Positions 1-10,494 of a stretch of 53,401 nucleotides of DNA are shown one piece after another. Made by a program: the position numbers and the translations under genes. The stretch comes from Nitrosospira sp. NpAV (GTDB lineage Bacteria > Pseudomonadota > Gammaproteobacteria > Burkholderiales > Nitrosomonadaceae): assembly GCF_000832065.1 (NCBI RefSeq), contig NZ_JXQM01000015.1:1-53401 (forward strand), given 5' to 3'. The notes beneath the pieces were generated by a model that was not told where the DNA came from, made no database searches, and saw only the letters and a program-made list of their open reading frames with translations. Numbering within the stretch: the stretch's first letter is position 1; the number at the start of each line of letters is the position of its first letter.

Positions 1-54
1 AAGGATGTTACCGAAAGCATGCATGACAAGCAGAATTCGTAGGGCTCATTCGAT

Positions 55-1008
55 TTAACCTACCAGCCTTCTCGGTGCTATTTCCCCTCGGGCCGTGACC
101 TCTCCCAGGCCGAGAAACTGTTTTTCGTGACCGTATAATCGAATTTTTTCCCCTTCCGGCAAACCGCCCATGGAGGAACAGGCCTTTACCACTTGCCCCT
201 GCAGCAAAGAAACTACGGCCGCGCCATCCAGAGTAGCGGCAGGGAGATCATATAAAAGACTATCCACCGGCCGCAAGCAGGTGTCTCGTTGTACCGGCGG
301 CATTGTTTCAAGCTCGTCCAGCGTATAGGCCTGCGACAGATTGAAACTGTCCAGCACACTACGGCGCAAAGCAGTAAGATACGCTCCGCCGCAACCCAAT
401 GCCTTGCCAATGTCTTCAGCGAGAGTGCGAATGTAAGTACCCGTGCTGCATTTGACCACGATGGACATTTCCTCGCCCGTCATGATATTCAAACTTAACT
501 CATGGATAATGACTCCGCGCGCCTGCCGCTCGATTTCCACTCCGTCTCTCGCATAGGCATACAAAGCCTTTCCCCGGTGCTTCAAGGCGCTATACATGGG
601 TGGCACCTGCATAATCGGGCCGATAAAGCTTCGTAGTACCGTCTCAACTTGCAACATCGTGGGTTTCATACTTCGGGAAGGCGCATCGCATGCTGAAATT
701 TCACCCTCGGCATCGCCGGTCGTACTGATATAGCCTAATCTCAACGTGGCTTCATACGTCTTGTCGGCACCCAGCAATGCGGATGAAAACTTGGTAGCCT
801 CACCGAAGCAAATCGGCAATAAGCCGGTAGCCAGCGGATCGAGTGTACCGGTATGGCCGGCCTTGCCCGCCGTAAAAATTCGCTTGGCGATTTGCAATGC
901 CTGATTGGAGGAAATGCGGGAAGGTTTATCAAGCAGCAGAACGCCGCTGATTTTACGTTTGATGCGTTTGAACTGCTCCCCATTCGGGTTAAATAGCCGC
1001 GGGTTCAA
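55..1008 (-). CDS. truB: tRNA pseudouridine(55) synthase TruB
   Basis: Isomerises U55 to pseudouridine in the T-loop of tRNAs. The 317-residue product has the usual family length. The catalytic motif GHTGTLDPLATG lies at residues 51-62 with Asp57 as nucleophile, preceded by the GVLLLDKP strand typical of TruB. It is the last gene of the rimP-nusA-infB-rbfA-truB order seen in many proteobacteria and lies 36 bases after rbfA. The start is TTG: between the rbfA stop, which is in the same frame, and the conserved N-terminus there is no ATG or GTG, so TTG at 1008 is the only standard choice. No strong ribosome-binding site is visible, so translation may be coupled to rbfA. No rpsO start can be seen in the 54 bases downstream. 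Confidence 0.97.
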   Translation of the reverse strand: MNPRLFNPNGEQFKRIKRKISGVLLLDKPSRISSNQALQIAKRIFTAGKAGHTGTLDPLATGLLPICFGEATKFSSALLGADKTYEATLRLGYISTTGDAEGEISACDAPSRSMKPTMLQVETVLRSFIGPIMQVPPMYSALKHRGKALYAYARDGVEIERQARGVIIHELSLNIMTGEEMSIVVKCSTGTYIRTLAEDIGKALGCGGAYLTALRRSVLDSFNLSQAYTLDELETMPPVQRDTCLRPVDSLLYDLPAATLDGAAVVSLLQGQVVKACSSMGGLPEGEKIRLYGHEKQFLGLGEVTARGEIAPRRLVG

Positions 1009-1044
1009 TATGTGATGTGGATGCTCGATGCCGCCAGGCGGGAA

Positions 1045-1425
1045 TTACGATCCATCTGTTTCTTTTATCGAACCTTCCTGAGCAACCGCTTCATCTATCA
1101 GTTGTGACAGATGCATTCCACGCTCGATCGACTCATCGTAGATAAAATGAAGTTGCGGTATTACGCGCAGTTTCAATCGGTGAGACAGATGACTCCGCAG
1201 AAATCCAGCCGCGTGTTCCAATCCGTTGCTGGTGAGAAAATTATCATTTTCACTGCGCAGCGTAGTGTAGAAAACCTTGGCATGGGAATAATCGTGACTT
1301 ACCTCGACACCCGTCAAGGTAATCATGCCTATACGCGGGTCCTTGAGTTCGTTGCGGATCAGGTCGGCCAGCTCACGCTGGATCTGGTCGGCAATGCGCA
1401 GTGTGCGCGAATGGTCTTTAGGCAT
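1045..1425 (-). CDS. rbfA: 30S ribosome-binding factor A
   Basis: A small KH-fold factor needed for late 30S maturation and 16S rRNA 5'-end processing. At 126 residues it has the normal size. Family features seen are the N-terminal RIADQIQRELADLI helix, the DPRIGMITLTGVEVS strand and the later YSHAKVFYTTL strand. It starts at ATG 1425, 32 bases after infB, and is followed by truB, the standard translation-gene order. The last residues are hydrophilic and likely disordered, as is common in this family. Confidence 0.96.
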   Translation of the reverse strand: MPKDHSRTLRIADQIQRELADLIRNELKDPRIGMITLTGVEVSHDYSHAKVFYTTLRSENDNFLTSNGLEHAAGFLRSHLSHRLKLRVIPQLHFIYDESIERGMHLSQLIDEAVAQEGSIKETDGS

Positions 1426-1457
1426 GGTTTCCCACTCGGAAGAGAGCCATCCTTACA

Positions 1458-4088
1458 TTACAAGCTACGCGCAACTTCGACGATTTCATAGGTTTCCACT
1501 TGGTCGCCTATCTGGATATCGTTAAAGTTTTTGATCGATAAACCGCATTCGAAGCCCGCTCTAACCTCCTTTACATCGTCCTTGAAACGCTTCAGGGAAT
1601 CCAGTTCACCCGTATGAGTGACCTCGCCATTGCGCAGCAATCTCACCAGCGAACCTCTCTTGACAATACCGTCCAGTACGTAACAGCCTGCCACAGCGCC
1701 CACTTTGGAAATGCGAAACACCTCGCGGATTTCCACCAGACCCGTGATATTTTCCTTGCGATCGGGCGCCATCATGCCTGACAGTGCCGCCTTGATTTCA
1801 TCCACCGCCTCGTAAATAATGCTGTAATACCGCACATCCACGCCGGTGGAACCGATTAGCTTGCGCGCAACCGTATCCGCGCGGCTATTGAAGCCAATGA
1901 CAACCGCTTTGGAAGCCAACGCCAGATTGATATCGGATTCAGTAATCGCGCCTACGGCACTGTGAATGATGTTAACCCTGACCTCATCGGTCGAAAGTTT
2001 CTGCAGGGCATGCGTCAGCGCCTCGTAGGAACCCTGCACGTCAGCCTTGATGATGAGTGCGAGGACCTTGACCTCGCCCTTCTGATCAAACACATTTTCC
2101 AGTTTGGCAGCCTGCTGTCTGGCAAGCTTTACGTCACGGAACTTGCCTTGACGGAAGAGCGCGATTTCACGCGCTTTGCGCTCATCGGTCAATGCCACTA
2201 CCACCTCCCCGGCCACGGGAACTTCGGATAACCCTTGGATCTCAACCGGAATGGAAGGTCCCGCCTGTTCGACTGGTTTGCCATTTTCGTCAAGCATGGC
2301 CCGGACGCGCCCAAATACCGCCCCTGCCAGCAGAATATCGCCACGCTTCAAAGTTCCGGACTGCACCAATATCGTCGCCACCGGACCGCGTCCTTTATCC
2401 AGGCGCGATTCAATCACGATCCCTCTCGCGGCTGCGTCCTTAGCCGCCTGAAGCTCCAGCACTTCAGCCTGGAGCAACACGCTTTCCAGAAGCGCGTCAA
2501 TGCCCTGCCCCGTCTTGGCTGACAGCTCAACGAACATGGTATCGCCACCCCAGTCTTCCGGAACCACTTCCTGCGTCACCAATTCCTGCCTGATGCGCTC
2601 AGAATTCGCTTCCGGTTTATCTATCTTGGTTATGGCCACCACGATCGGCACCTTGGCGGCCTTGGCGTGATGAATTGCTTCGATTGTCTGTGGCATTACA
2701 CCGTCATCCGCCGCCACGACCAACACCACGAGATCGGTGACCTTGGCCCCCCGTGCGCGCATGGCCGTGAAAGCCTCATGACCGGGCGTATCAAGAAAAG
2801 TGACCATGCCTCTTTCGGTTTCCACGTGATAGGCGCCGATGTGCTGAGTGATCCCGCCTGCTTCGCCGCTTGCCACGCGAGTACGGCGGATATAATCCAG
2901 AAGCGAGGTTTTGCCGTGGTCGACGTGCCCCATTACCGTGACCACAGGCGCTCGTGGCTCCGTTTGAAGTGCGGTGGCGGGTGTCTCAGTATCCACCAGA
3001 AAGGCTTCGGGGCTATCCAGTGCCGCGTACTTGGCAACGTGGCCCAATTCTTCCACCACGATCATGGCGGTTTCCTGGTCCAGCATCTGATTGATGGTGA
3101 CCATATTTCCCATTTTCATCAATGCTTTGATAACTTCGGCGGCCTTGATAGACATTTTCTGAGCCAGCGCGCCGACGGAAATCGTCTCAGGAACCATTAC
3201 TTCATGCACAACAGGCTCTGTCGGCGCGGAAAAACTGTGAACGGCCACATCTTCGGTGGAAGATTTACTGTGCTTATCCCTCCGCGTACGCCATCCCTTG
3301 CCGCTGGATAAATCGCCTCGTGTCTTAAGGCCGCGCTTCTCAACTCTCTCGTCTTTCCAGACGACCTGCTTGGTTTGCTTTTTTTTCTTTTCAGCCTTGG
3401 CTGCCTTATCCTCCGGCTTGACCACCGGTTTATGCAGAGTACCTTCTGTTGGAGCGGGCTGCGGCTGCGGAGTCTCCCCTTCAGCCTGGACTGTGGATGG
3501 AGCAGCGGCGGCAGGAGTGGCGCCTGGCGTCTCTGCAGGGACAGCGGTCACGGGGACCACAACCGGCTCAGGTTCCTTGATCTCAGCGGCTGCGGCCTTC
3601 TGGCGTTGCTTCTTCTCCCTGAGTTCAGCTGTCTGCCGTGCGATCAACTCGGCTTGTTTCCTTGCCTCCTCCTGACGCAACGCCTGTTGTGCGGCATCTA
3701 TCACCGGCGTTGGAACCGGTGCAGGAGCTACCGGGGCCGGCGATGGAGCGGGTTCGGCGGGCGTGCCTGCGATGGTTGTCCGGTCGCTCAAATCACCTTT
3801 GACAACTACGCGTTTCTTGCGAACTTCTACTTGAATGCTACGGGCTTTGCCAGTGCTGTCCGATTTCTTGATTTCAGAAGTCTGCCGGCGAGGCAGGCTG
3901 ATCTTGCCTTTCTCCTCCTTGGCGCCATGAATCTTGCGCAGATAATCGAGAAGCTGGGTTTTATCCTGCTCGGTCAGACTATCTGCGGTCATTTTCTTGC
4001 TGACACCAGCGGCCTGGAGCTGCTCCAACAATACGGTCGGAAGCACCCCGAGTTCACTAGCGAATTGCTCTACATTCATTTGAGACAT
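1458..4088 (-). CDS. infB: Translation initiation factor IF-2
   Basis: The GTPase that delivers initiator fMet-tRNA to the 30S subunit and promotes subunit joining. The 876 residues contain an N-terminal IF2-N domain (about 1-55), a long charged and Ala/Pro-rich linker (about 60-290), a second IF2-N-like domain (about 300-350) and the G domain. The P-loop GHVDHGKT is at about 387-394, followed by DTPGHEAF and the TKID specificity motif. Domains II-IV follow and end in the conserved [20 protein letters not shown] tail. It starts at ATG 4088, 18 bases after nusA, in the same operon. Several long ORFs on the opposite strand are codon-bias shadows of the linker. Confidence 0.98.
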   Translation of the reverse strand: MSQMNVEQFASELGVLPTVLLEQLQAAGVSKKMTADSLTEQDKTQLLDYLRKIHGAKEEKGKISLPRRQTSEIKKSDSTGKARSIQVEVRKKRVVVKGDLSDRTTIAGTPAEPAPSPAPVAPAPVPTPVIDAAQQALRQEEARKQAELIARQTAELREKKQRQKAAAAEIKEPEPVVVPVTAVPAETPGATPAAAAPSTVQAEGETPQPQPAPTEGTLHKPVVKPEDKAAKAEKKKKQTKQVVWKDERVEKRGLKTRGDLSSGKGWRTRRDKHSKSSTEDVAVHSFSAPTEPVVHEVMVPETISVGALAQKMSIKAAEVIKALMKMGNMVTINQMLDQETAMIVVEELGHVAKYAALDSPEAFLVDTETPATALQTEPRAPVVTVMGHVDHGKTSLLDYIRRTRVASGEAGGITQHIGAYHVETERGMVTFLDTPGHEAFTAMRARGAKVTDLVVLVVAADDGVMPQTIEAIHHAKAAKVPIVVAITKIDKPEANSERIRQELVTQEVVPEDWGGDTMFVELSAKTGQGIDALLESVLLQAEVLELQAAKDAAARGIVIESRLDKGRGPVATILVQSGTLKRGDILLAGAVFGRVRAMLDENGKPVEQAGPSIPVEIQGLSEVPVAGEVVVALTDERKAREIALFRQGKFRDVKLARQQAAKLENVFDQKGEVKVLALIIKADVQGSYEALTHALQKLSTDEVRVNIIHSAVGAITESDINLALASKAVVIGFNSRADTVARKLIGSTGVDVRYYSIIYEAVDEIKAALSGMMAPDRKENITGLVEIREVFRISKVGAVAGCYVLDGIVKRGSLVRLLRNGEVTHTGELDSLKRFKDDVKEVRAGFECGLSIKNFNDIQIGDQVETYEIVEVARSL

Positions 4089-4106
4089 TGATAACCTTTA
4101 ATAACG

Positions 4107-5597
4107 CTATACTTTATCCGGCGAAGCGGCGAACCATGGGGCACGCGCCGCCATAATCAATTGCTTGGCGCGTTCGGCATCCATTTCAACCATTTCCATT
4201 AGATCGTCCACAGCCAGATCGGCAAGATCTTCCTGGGTATTTACCCCTTTAGCCGCCAATTCGCGCGCGGTTTGACTGTCCATACCTTCCAGCGAAAGCA
4301 GATCTTCGGCTATATGCTCCACTTTTTCTTCACTAACGATAGCCTCGGTTAAAAGAGCATTGCGGGCCCGGGTGCGCAGTTCATTGACGGTCTGCTCGTC
4401 GAACGATTCGATTTCCAGCATTTCGCTGAGCGGCACGTAAGCGACTTCCTCCAATGTAGTAAAACCTTCCTGCACCAGAATATCCGCCACCTCCTCATCC
4501 ACATCAAGTTTTTCCATGAATAGCTGGCGAATGACGGAAAATTCCTCCTCATTTTTTGCCTGGGACTCTTCCATCGTCATGATGTTGAGCTCCCATCCAG
4601 TCAATTCCGACGCAAGCCGAACATTCTGGCCACCGCGGCCGATAGCCTGGGCAAGGTTGTCTTCATCCACCACGATGTCCATACTGTGTTTTTCTTCATC
4701 TACCAGGATGCTGCTGATTTCCGCTGGCGCCAACGCGTTGATCACAAAAGTGGCCGGATCGTCCGACCACAAAATGATATCCACCCTTTCCCCCGCCAGC
4801 TCGCCCGTAACCGCCTGGACTCTGGAGCCACGCATACCGACACAGGTGCCGATCGGGTCAACACGCTGATCGTTGGACTTTACAGCAATCTTGGCACGTG
4901 AACCGGGATCTCTGGCCGCGACCTTGATCTCCAGCAAACCTTCTTCGATCTCCGGCACCTCCAGCTCGAACAACTTAATCAGAAATTCCGGCGCGATCCT
5001 GGACAATACGAGCTGCGGCCCCCGGGCGGTACGATCAATCTTGTATAAATAGGCACGCACGCGGTCGCCAACCCGTAAGTTTTCCTTGGGAATCATCTGG
5101 TCGCGAGGTAACGCCGCCTCAACCCTCCCGGATTCGATGATGGCATTGCCGCGTTCCATGCGCTTAATGGTACCGGTAACCATGTACTCTTTACGCTCGA
5201 GAAAATCATTCAGAATCTGCTCGCGCTCGGCATCACGTATCTTCTGGAATATTACCTGCTTCGCTGCCTGGGCGCCGATACGCCCGAATTCCACCGGCTC
5301 CAGCAATTCCTCAACGAATTCTTCCAGCTTGATCTCCGGATCACGTTGCAACGCCTCGCTCAGCGTAATTTGACGTGCCGGATCCTCTACAGCGTCGTCG
5401 TCCATCACTTGCCAGCGGCGCAAGGACTGATAATCACCCGTCTGGTGGTCAATCGATACGCGCACATCGGCATCGTCCTGGAAACGCTTTTTTGTAGCAG
5501 ATGCCAACGCCAATTCAAGTGCGGCAAAAACGATGTCCTTTTCGACATTCTTTTCGCGCGCCAATGCATCCACCAGCAGTAAAACCTCGCGGCTCAT
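4107..5597 (-). CDS. nusA: Transcription termination/antitermination factor NusA
   Basis: An RNA polymerase-binding factor that modulates pausing, termination and antitermination. The 496 residues follow the proteobacterial layout: N-terminal polymerase-binding domain (about 1-125), S1 domain (about 130-200), two KH domains (about 225-370, with the GACVG-like motif present here as [10 protein letters not shown] and the [12 protein letters not shown] signature), and two acidic C-terminal repeats (about 370-490). The reading frame is open to a TTG at 5612, but ATG 5597 has the sequence GGAGGT just upstream and begins the conserved [17 protein letters not shown]-terminus, so ATG is chosen. It lies between rimP and infB. 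Confidence 0.98.
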   Translation of the reverse strand: MSREVLLLVDALAREKNVEKDIVFAALELALASATKKRFQDDADVRVSIDHQTGDYQSLRRWQVMDDDAVEDPARQITLSEALQRDPEIKLEEFVEELLEPVEFGRIGAQAAKQVIFQKIRDAEREQILNDFLERKEYMVTGTIKRMERGNAIIESGRVEAALPRDQMIPKENLRVGDRVRAYLYKIDRTARGPQLVLSRIAPEFLIKLFELEVPEIEEGLLEIKVAARDPGSRAKIAVKSNDQRVDPIGTCVGMRGSRVQAVTGELAGERVDIILWSDDPATFVINALAPAEISSILVDEEKHSMDIVVDEDNLAQAIGRGGQNVRLASELTGWELNIMTMEESQAKNEEEFSVIRQLFMEKLDVDEEVADILVQEGFTTLEEVAYVPLSEMLEIESFDEQTVNELRTRARNALLTEAIVSEEKVEHIAEDLLSLEGMDSQTARELAAKGVNTQEDLADLAVDDLMEMVEMDAERAKQLIMAARAPWFAASPDKV

Positions 5598-5625
5598 GTT
5601 ACCTCCAGCCAAATTCTCGGGAAAA

Positions 5626-6054
5626 TTACAATTTTGGTATCAGACGGGCTTTTTCAAGATTATTCAGTTCAAGATCCAGCATTTTTCCGTCCACTTCCAG
5701 TTTTAATACACCATCATTCACTTCGCGCAGAATCCCGACAAAATTCCTTTGACCCTGTAGCGCCACACGCAATCTCAGCTTAGCCGATTCCCCGCCAAAA
5801 CGGATAAAATCGGCTACCTTTCTCAGCGGCCTGTCCAACCCAGGGGATGATATCTCCAGACGATCGTAGTCAATATTTTCAACCGCAAGCAACCGGCTCA
5901 AATGGTTACTAACAGCGACACAATCATCCACGCTGACTCCCTCTGGCTTGTCGATAAATACCCGTATCAACTTGCCACGCGCCGACCGCTCAATGTCAAC
6001 CAGTTCATAACCCAGCCCCGCCAAAGTTGATTCAAGCAATTCATGCAGATCCAT
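5626..6054 (-). CDS. rimP: Ribosome maturation factor RimP
   Basis: Binds the 30S subunit during assembly. From ATG 6054 the product is 142 residues and starts [22 protein letters not shown], the expected beginning of RimP. The GLDRPL motif and the C-terminal SH3-like barrel with conserved [15 protein letters not shown] end are visible. The frame stays open to an ATG at 6102, but that codon lies inside a hairpin followed by a T-run on this strand and would add 16 atypical residues, so the internal ATG (AGGG just upstream) is preferred. It is the first gene of the nusA-infB operon. Confidence 0.95.
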   Translation of the reverse strand: MDLHELLESTLAGLGYELVDIERSARGKLIRVFIDKPEGVSVDDCVAVSNHLSRLLAVENIDYDRLEISSPGLDRPLRKVADFIRFGGESAKLRLRVALQGQRNFVGILREVNDGVLKLEVDGKMLDLELNNLEKARLIPKL

Positions 6055-6078
6055 AGACCCTATAGCCCCGGCACAAAC

Positions 6079-6102
6079 AAAAAATGGGCTGAAAGAGCCC
6101 AT
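6079..6102 (-). terminator. Terminator-like hairpin in the rimP leader (possible attenuator)
   Basis: On the minus strand ATGGGCT and AGCCCAT form a seven-base stem around a five-base loop (6084-6102) and are followed at once by a run of T residues (6079-6084), the form of an intrinsic terminator. It sits 25 bases before the rimP start, so it would act on the rimP-nusA-infB transcript. In the other direction there is no T-run. It may be an attenuator, or the terminator of an RNA made from further upstream. Confidence 0.5.
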
Positions 6103-6114
6103 AAATATTGGGGC

Positions 6115-6123
6115 ATTTTAGCA
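6115..6123 (-). promoter_or_regulatory. Putative extended -10 promoter element of the rimP operon
   Basis: Reading the minus strand, TGCTAAAAT matches an extended -10 box (TGn plus TAAAAT, five of six to TATAAT). The sequence before it is AT-rich, but no convincing -35 hexamer is seen at 17 bases. Transcription would begin near 6108, immediately before the leader hairpin. This is inference from sequence similarity only. Confidence 0.35.
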
Positions 6124-6266
6124 AAAATTTAGAATTAATGAAATAGATGCTCGTCAATTACATCCTTGATCTGGAGGCAAACCTCATAAAAACCAGATAA
6201 TCCTCTGCCACGCGAGATGATGGCGAGGCAAGTTGCGAGATAGCTTTCGCCGGTTGAGGAGAATCC

Positions 6267-6383
6267 ATGACTGGGTCCATGAGCGCTGAACAAGCGGCGA
6301 AAATGGCCGCAGACCGACTACTTGCATTTCGGCAGGCTGCGGGCCGCCTAATTGGATTATCTGGGTTAAACCAATATGAGTGA
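6267..6383 (+). CDS. Possible 38-residue small protein upstream of acs
   Basis: An ATG preceded by GAGGAG at good spacing opens a 38-codon frame ending in TGA at 6381-6383. The predicted peptide is Ala-rich and partly helical (MSAEQAAKMAADRLL region) with no recognised family. It lies on the acs strand, 68 bases before the acs start, so it could be a leader ORF or a gene remnant. The only support is the ribosome-binding site and reasonable codons, so this is a low-confidence call. Confidence 0.25.
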   Translation: MTGSMSAEQAAKMAADRLLAFRQAAGRLIGLSGLNQYE

Positions 6384-6451
6384 TACAATTTCGCTAAATA
6401 TTGCATCTACCGTATATCCCTTTTCCAGAAAAAAACTTACCGGAGCATCTC

Positions 6452-8419
6452 GTGGCTACGATTAAATCCATCCTGCATGAAACCCGCGTATTCCCACCCA
6501 GCCCTGAATTCATCAAACAAGCCAATCTGCCCGGCATGGAAGCTTACCAATCACTCTGTGCCGAGGCTGAAAAGGATCTTGAAGCTTTCTGGGGCAGGCT
6601 GGCGCGGGAACATATCCTGTGGCACAAACCATTCACCCGGGTACTGGATGAAAGCAACCACCCGTTCTTCAAATGGTTTGATGACGGCGAACTGAATATT
6701 TCCTTCAATTGCCTTGATCGGCATCTCACTACTCAGCCGGATAAGATCGCCATCATTTTCGAGGCGGACGACGGTAGCGTCACTCGTGCCACATACCGCG
6801 ATCTTCACGGCCGCGTGTGCCGGTTTGCCAACGGACTCAAGTCGCTGGGAATCAGCAAAGGCGAACGTGTCATTATCTACATGCCCATGAGCATTGAAGC
6901 CGTGGTGGCGATGCAAGCCTGCGCTCGCATCGGTGCGACGCACTCAGTGGTGTTCGGCGGCTTCTCCGCCAAGAGCCTGCATGAACGGATTATCGATGCG
7001 GGCGCGGTGGCTGTCATTACTGCTGACGAGCAACACCGCGGCGGCAAGATCAATCACTTGAAAACCGCGGTGGATGACGCGATTGCCTTGGGGGGGACCG
7101 ATTCGGTGAAATCCGTGGTGGTTTACCGACGCGGTGGCGGGGACGTGCAATGGCACACTCCGCGCGATATCTGGTGGCACGAACTGATCAGCGGCAAGAG
7201 CGATGTCTGCGAACCCGAATGGATTGGTGCTGAACATCCGCTATTCACGCTCTATACTTCCGGCTCCACCGGCAAGCCAAAGGGCGTGCAACATTCTTCC
7301 GCAGGCTACCTGCTGGGTGCGATCCTGAGCATGAAATGGATTTTCGACTACAAGCCCGCAGATATTTTCTGGTGCACCGCCGATGTGGGTTGGGTCACCG
7401 GACACAGCTATGTCACATACGGCCCATTGGCAATCGGCGCCACCCAGGTGGTATTCGAAGGTGTTCCCACGTATCCCGACGCGGGCCGCTTCTGGAAAAT
7501 AATTCAGGATCATAAGGTGACCACATTTTATACCGCACCCACCGCCATTCGCTCCCTCATAAAGAATGGACCGGATTTGCCGGGAAAATACGATCTTTCA
7601 TCATTGCGCCTGCTCGGTTCGGTGGGCGAGCCGATCAATCCCGAGGCATGGATGTGGTACTACACTGTCGTCGGGCAATCCCGCTGCCCGGTGGTGGACA
7701 CCTGGTGGCAAACCGAAACGGGCAGCCACATGATTGCCCCCGTACCTGGCGCGGTGCCGCTCAAACCTGGTTCCTGCACGTTGCCGCTGCCCGGCATCAT
7801 GGCCGCCATTGTGGATGAAGCGGGGCACGATATCGAGAACGGCAAAGGTGGATTCCTTGTCATCAAACGCCCATTTCCATCCCAGGCGCGTACCTTGTGG
7901 GGAGACCCGGAGCGCTTCAGGAATACCTATTTTCCCAAGGAACTGGGCGGGAAATACTATCTGGCTGGTGATTCCGCCAATTGCGATCTGGACGGCTATT
8001 TCTGGATCATGGGGCGCGTTGACGATGTGCTGAATGTCTCCGGCCACCGTCTGGGTACCATGGAAATCGAATCCGCGCTGGTAGCCAGTCCCCTGGTCGC
8101 GGAAGCAGCGGTGGTCGGCAAACCGGATGAAATCAGGGGTGAAGCCATCGTGGCGTTCGTGGTGCTGAAAGGCACGCGTCCGCAGGGCGAGAATGCACAT
8201 AACACTGCCGTTGAATTGCGCAACTGGGTATCCCAGGAAATCGGGCCCATTGCCCGGCCTGAAGAAATTCGCTTCGGCGATAATCTACCCAAAACCCGTT
8301 CCGGTAAGATCATGCGCCGCCTGCTGCGCACCCTTGCCAAGGGAGAGGAGATTACCCAGGACGTCTCCACACTGGAGAACCCGGCAATACTTGAGCAATT
8401 GAAACAGCCGATAGCGTAA
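6452..8419 (+). CDS. acs: Acetyl-CoA synthetase (AMP-forming)
   Basis: Converts acetate, ATP and CoA to acetyl-CoA through an acetyl-AMP intermediate. The 655 residues contain the adenylate-forming core motif [11 protein letters not shown] at 268-278, the DTWWQTETG motif, and the C-terminal signature [14 protein letters not shown] whose Lys at about 619 is the catalytic, acetylation-regulated residue of the family. The frame is open to a TTG at 6401. GTG 6452 is preferred because it has GGAG six bases upstream and begins a sequence typical of Acs in related bacteria ([17 protein letters not shown]). A metallo-hydrolase gene follows after 24 bases and may be cotranscribed. Confidence 0.93.
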   Translation: MATIKSILHETRVFPPSPEFIKQANLPGMEAYQSLCAEAEKDLEAFWGRLAREHILWHKPFTRVLDESNHPFFKWFDDGELNISFNCLDRHLTTQPDKIAIIFEADDGSVTRATYRDLHGRVCRFANGLKSLGISKGERVIIYMPMSIEAVVAMQACARIGATHSVVFGGFSAKSLHERIIDAGAVAVITADEQHRGGKINHLKTAVDDAIALGGTDSVKSVVVYRRGGGDVQWHTPRDIWWHELISGKSDVCEPEWIGAEHPLFTLYTSGSTGKPKGVQHSSAGYLLGAILSMKWIFDYKPADIFWCTADVGWVTGHSYVTYGPLAIGATQVVFEGVPTYPDAGRFWKIIQDHKVTTFYTAPTAIRSLIKNGPDLPGKYDLSSLRLLGSVGEPINPEAWMWYYTVVGQSRCPVVDTWWQTETGSHMIAPVPGAVPLKPGSCTLPLPGIMAAIVDEAGHDIENGKGGFLVIKRPFPSQARTLWGDPERFRNTYFPKELGGKYYLAGDSANCDLDGYFWIMGRVDDVLNVSGHRLGTMEIESALVASPLVAEAAVVGKPDEIRGEAIVAFVVLKGTRPQGENAHNTAVELRNWVSQEIGPIARPEEIRFGDNLPKTRSGKIMRRLLRTLAKGEEITQDVSTLENPAILEQLKQPIA

Positions 8420-8443
8420 TTTGCGTCTCACACTTTATTTCCC

Positions 8444-9445
8444 ATGAACAACCATTTATCTCACGGGGCGGAGGCGCTTACTGCGCCCCCCGCCTCGCTT
8501 CCCGGTATCACCGATTACGACAACGGTGTCAGCGCTATCGATGCGGACTATCTCCGCCCTGGGCTCGCGGCGATTCACCTCATCGTCGAGAATGGCAAAG
8601 CGGCGCTGGTGGATACGGGAACCTCATCTTCCGTTGCCGGCGTGATGGAAGTATTGCAAAAAAAGAATCTTGCTCCCGAGGATGTGGCCTATGTGTTTGT
8701 TACCCACATACACCTCGACCATGCCGGCGGCGCGGGAGAATTCATGCACTGCCTTCCCCATGCGAAACTGGTGGTGCATCCGCGCGGCGCACGGCATATG
8801 GCCGATCCCGCGCGGCTCGTCGCCAGTGCAATGACGGTATACGGCGAAGCGGAATTCAAACGCATGTACGGCGTCATCCGTCCGGTGGACGCAAGCCGCA
8901 TCGTTGAAGCACCGGATGGCTTCACCCTGGACTTCAACGGGAGGCCATTGCTGTTCCTGGATACGCCGGGCCATGCGCGCCATCACTATTGTATCTTCGA
9001 TAAAAAAAACCAGTCATTTTTTACCGGCGACACATTTGGTCTTTCTTATCGAGAATTTGACGTGGACGGAATAGAGTTCGTGTTTCCGACCACTACGCCC
9101 GTGCAGTTCGACCCTGTGGCGGCCCATGCTTCGCTGAATCGCATCATGAGTTACGATCCAGCCTATGCCTTCCTGACCCACTACGGCCGCATCGGCCACC
9201 TGCCGCGCCACGCCAGGGAGATGCACGATCTGATCGATGCCCATGCAACGATAGCCAGGAAGCTGCGCAGCGTCCCCGACAGGCATGCGGCGTTGGTGGA
9301 AGAACTCGAAACACTATTATTACAGCGGATCATCGCGCATGGCTGCAAACTGCCGCAGGAAGAGATTCATGATCTGCTGAGCCTGGATGTCGGGCTTAAC
9401 GCTCAGGGACTGGAATATTGGCTGGATCAGGCAGGTGGAGGTTGA
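8444..9445 (+). CDS. Metallo-beta-lactamase-fold hydrolase
   Basis: A predicted soluble metal-dependent hydrolase of 333 residues. The zinc-binding motif HIHLDHAGG lies at 88-95 (His88, His90, Asp92, His93), a further His is in the DTPGHARHH segment, and the metal-bridging Asp is in FTGDTFG. This layout matches the glyoxalase II/RNase Z-like superfamily. The C-terminal third is helical, like several quorum-quenching lactonase and hydrolase relatives, but the substrate cannot be read from sequence. It follows acs by 24 bases on the same strand. It may be a thioesterase or lactonase. Confidence 0.8.
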   Translation: MNNHLSHGAEALTAPPASLPGITDYDNGVSAIDADYLRPGLAAIHLIVENGKAALVDTGTSSSVAGVMEVLQKKNLAPEDVAYVFVTHIHLDHAGGAGEFMHCLPHAKLVVHPRGARHMADPARLVASAMTVYGEAEFKRMYGVIRPVDASRIVEAPDGFTLDFNGRPLLFLDTPGHARHHYCIFDKKNQSFFTGDTFGLSYREFDVDGIEFVFPTTTPVQFDPVAAHASLNRIMSYDPAYAFLTHYGRIGHLPRHAREMHDLIDAHATIARKLRSVPDRHAALVEELETLLLQRIIAHGCKLPQEEIHDLLSLDVGLNAQGLEYWLDQAGGG

Positions 9446-9553
9446 AAGTACCATAGAACACAAGTAAATCGCGTTGCACCCTAAGAGAATTTCCTCGATA
9501 TGATCACGCCTGAATTCTCGTGCCTTTCCAATTGAGTTTAAACTGCCATGGCC

Positions 9554-10363
9554 TCATATACCCATTTGCGTCTGCCTCACTCTCTCAAAAAAACATACCG
9601 CCGCCGCAGCCGCCGCATTCAATGATTCCGTGCCCCCAGGCATGGGAATGGTGGCTTGTTCGCCACTTACCTGCAGCACCGCGTCCGACAACCCCGCCCC
9701 CTCATTGCCGAATACAAATGCGAGCGGGCCGGTCAGCCGGGTCTGATAAAGGCTTTTTTTCGCTTTCAGAGTCATGGCGATGACTTTGCCGCCGAACTTT
9801 TTCGCCGCTTCCACCAGGTCAGACCTTTCGTGAATGCGCAGCAAGAAATGCGCACCCATGGCGGCGCGCAGGGTTTTGGGTGACCAGGCATCGGCGCAAC
9901 CCTCGGACAAATAGACATCGCATGCACCTGTAGCAGCGGCGGAACGCAGGATGGAGCCCAGATTTCCGGGGTCTTGTATCGCCTCGAGCAGCACGTAAAA
10001 GGATTCGCTCCCCCCATCCCCACGCACGGGCATGACTGCGGCCGGAGGAATGGATATCAGCGCCATGATACCGGTGGGCATTTTTACCGGGGAAGCCTCA
10101 CGCAACAATACATCGCTCAGCACAACCACATCTACGTCCCCTCCCCGCTCCGCCAGCAAACGTTTTATCTCCATGTTCTTGCAACCCGATTCACTCACAA
10201 TAAGGGTCTTCGGCGGACCTAGTGCAAGATGATAAGCGGTGATCAGATGAATGCCATCAAGCAACGTCAGGCCGGTTGCTCTACGTTGCCGCGCGGAATC
10301 TTCCAGCTTGATGAGTTGCTTGAAGAATGGATTATCGCGGGAAGTGATAGATTTTATCGTCAA
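9554..10363 (-). CDS. TrmH/SpoU-family RNA 2'-O-methyltransferase
   Basis: A 269-residue SPOUT methyltransferase that would methylate a ribose 2'-OH in rRNA or tRNA using S-adenosylmethionine. The N-terminal part (about 1-100) resembles the substrate-binding domain of rRNA methyltransferases, with an opening like SRDNPFFKQLIKL. The three SpoU motifs are present: QDPGNLGSILRSAAATG (about 133-149), FGNEGAGLS (about 222-230) and the knot motif IPMPGGTESLNAAAAAAV near the end. The start is TTG at 10363; no ATG or GTG occurs between it and the in-frame stop upstream. The exact RNA target is unknown. Confidence 0.85.
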   Translation of the reverse strand: MTIKSITSRDNPFFKQLIKLEDSARQRRATGLTLLDGIHLITAYHLALGPPKTLIVSESGCKNMEIKRLLAERGGDVDVVVLSDVLLREASPVKMPTGIMALISIPPAAVMPVRGDGGSESFYVLLEAIQDPGNLGSILRSAAATGACDVYLSEGCADAWSPKTLRAAMGAHFLLRIHERSDLVEAAKKFGGKVIAMTLKAKKSLYQTRLTGPLAFVFGNEGAGLSDAVLQVSGEQATIPMPGGTESLNAAAAAAVCFFERVRQTQMGI

Positions 10364-10470
10364 TCGAGGACACTTGAATGGACTGTGCTACAGAATATGT
10401 TGTTGGCAAAACCCGCAATGACTCTCAACAAAATATACAGGAATCAAATTAAGAATGGAGATTAAAGAGA

Positions 10471-10489
10471 ATGGGAACAAAGTCCCCAT
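10471..10489 (-). terminator. Weak hairpin after the PEP-CTERM gene
   Basis: An inverted repeat (ATGGG / CCCAT) lies just past the stop of the PEP-CTERM gene on the minus strand, followed by a T-rich but interrupted tract. It may serve as a weak intrinsic terminator or an RNA 3'-end stem. The stem is short and the T-run is poor. Confidence 0.25.
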
Positions 10490-10494
10490 CAATT

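Larger units (their letters stand above)
6103..6451. other. Divergent intergenic region between rimP and acs
   Basis: About 350 bases without a recognised gene. It holds the leader and putative promoter of the rimP operon near 6103-6160, a weak 38-codon plus-strand ORF at 6267-6383, and the upstream region of acs. An 82-codon minus-strand ORF spanning most of it has no family features and is judged spurious. No convincing -35/-10 pair was found for acs; a TACAAT box at 6385-6390 is a possible -10 but has no partner at normal spacing. Confidence 0.5.

Noticed and set aside
2667-4091. Long plus-strand ORFs across infB
   Set aside because: They lie opposite the infB coding region with its biased linker codons and show no protein family. 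They are antisense shadows.
6158-6406. 82-codon minus-strand ORF between rimP and acs
   Set aside because: No ribosome-binding site, no family features, and it overlaps the acs upstream region. A non-coding shadow is more likely.
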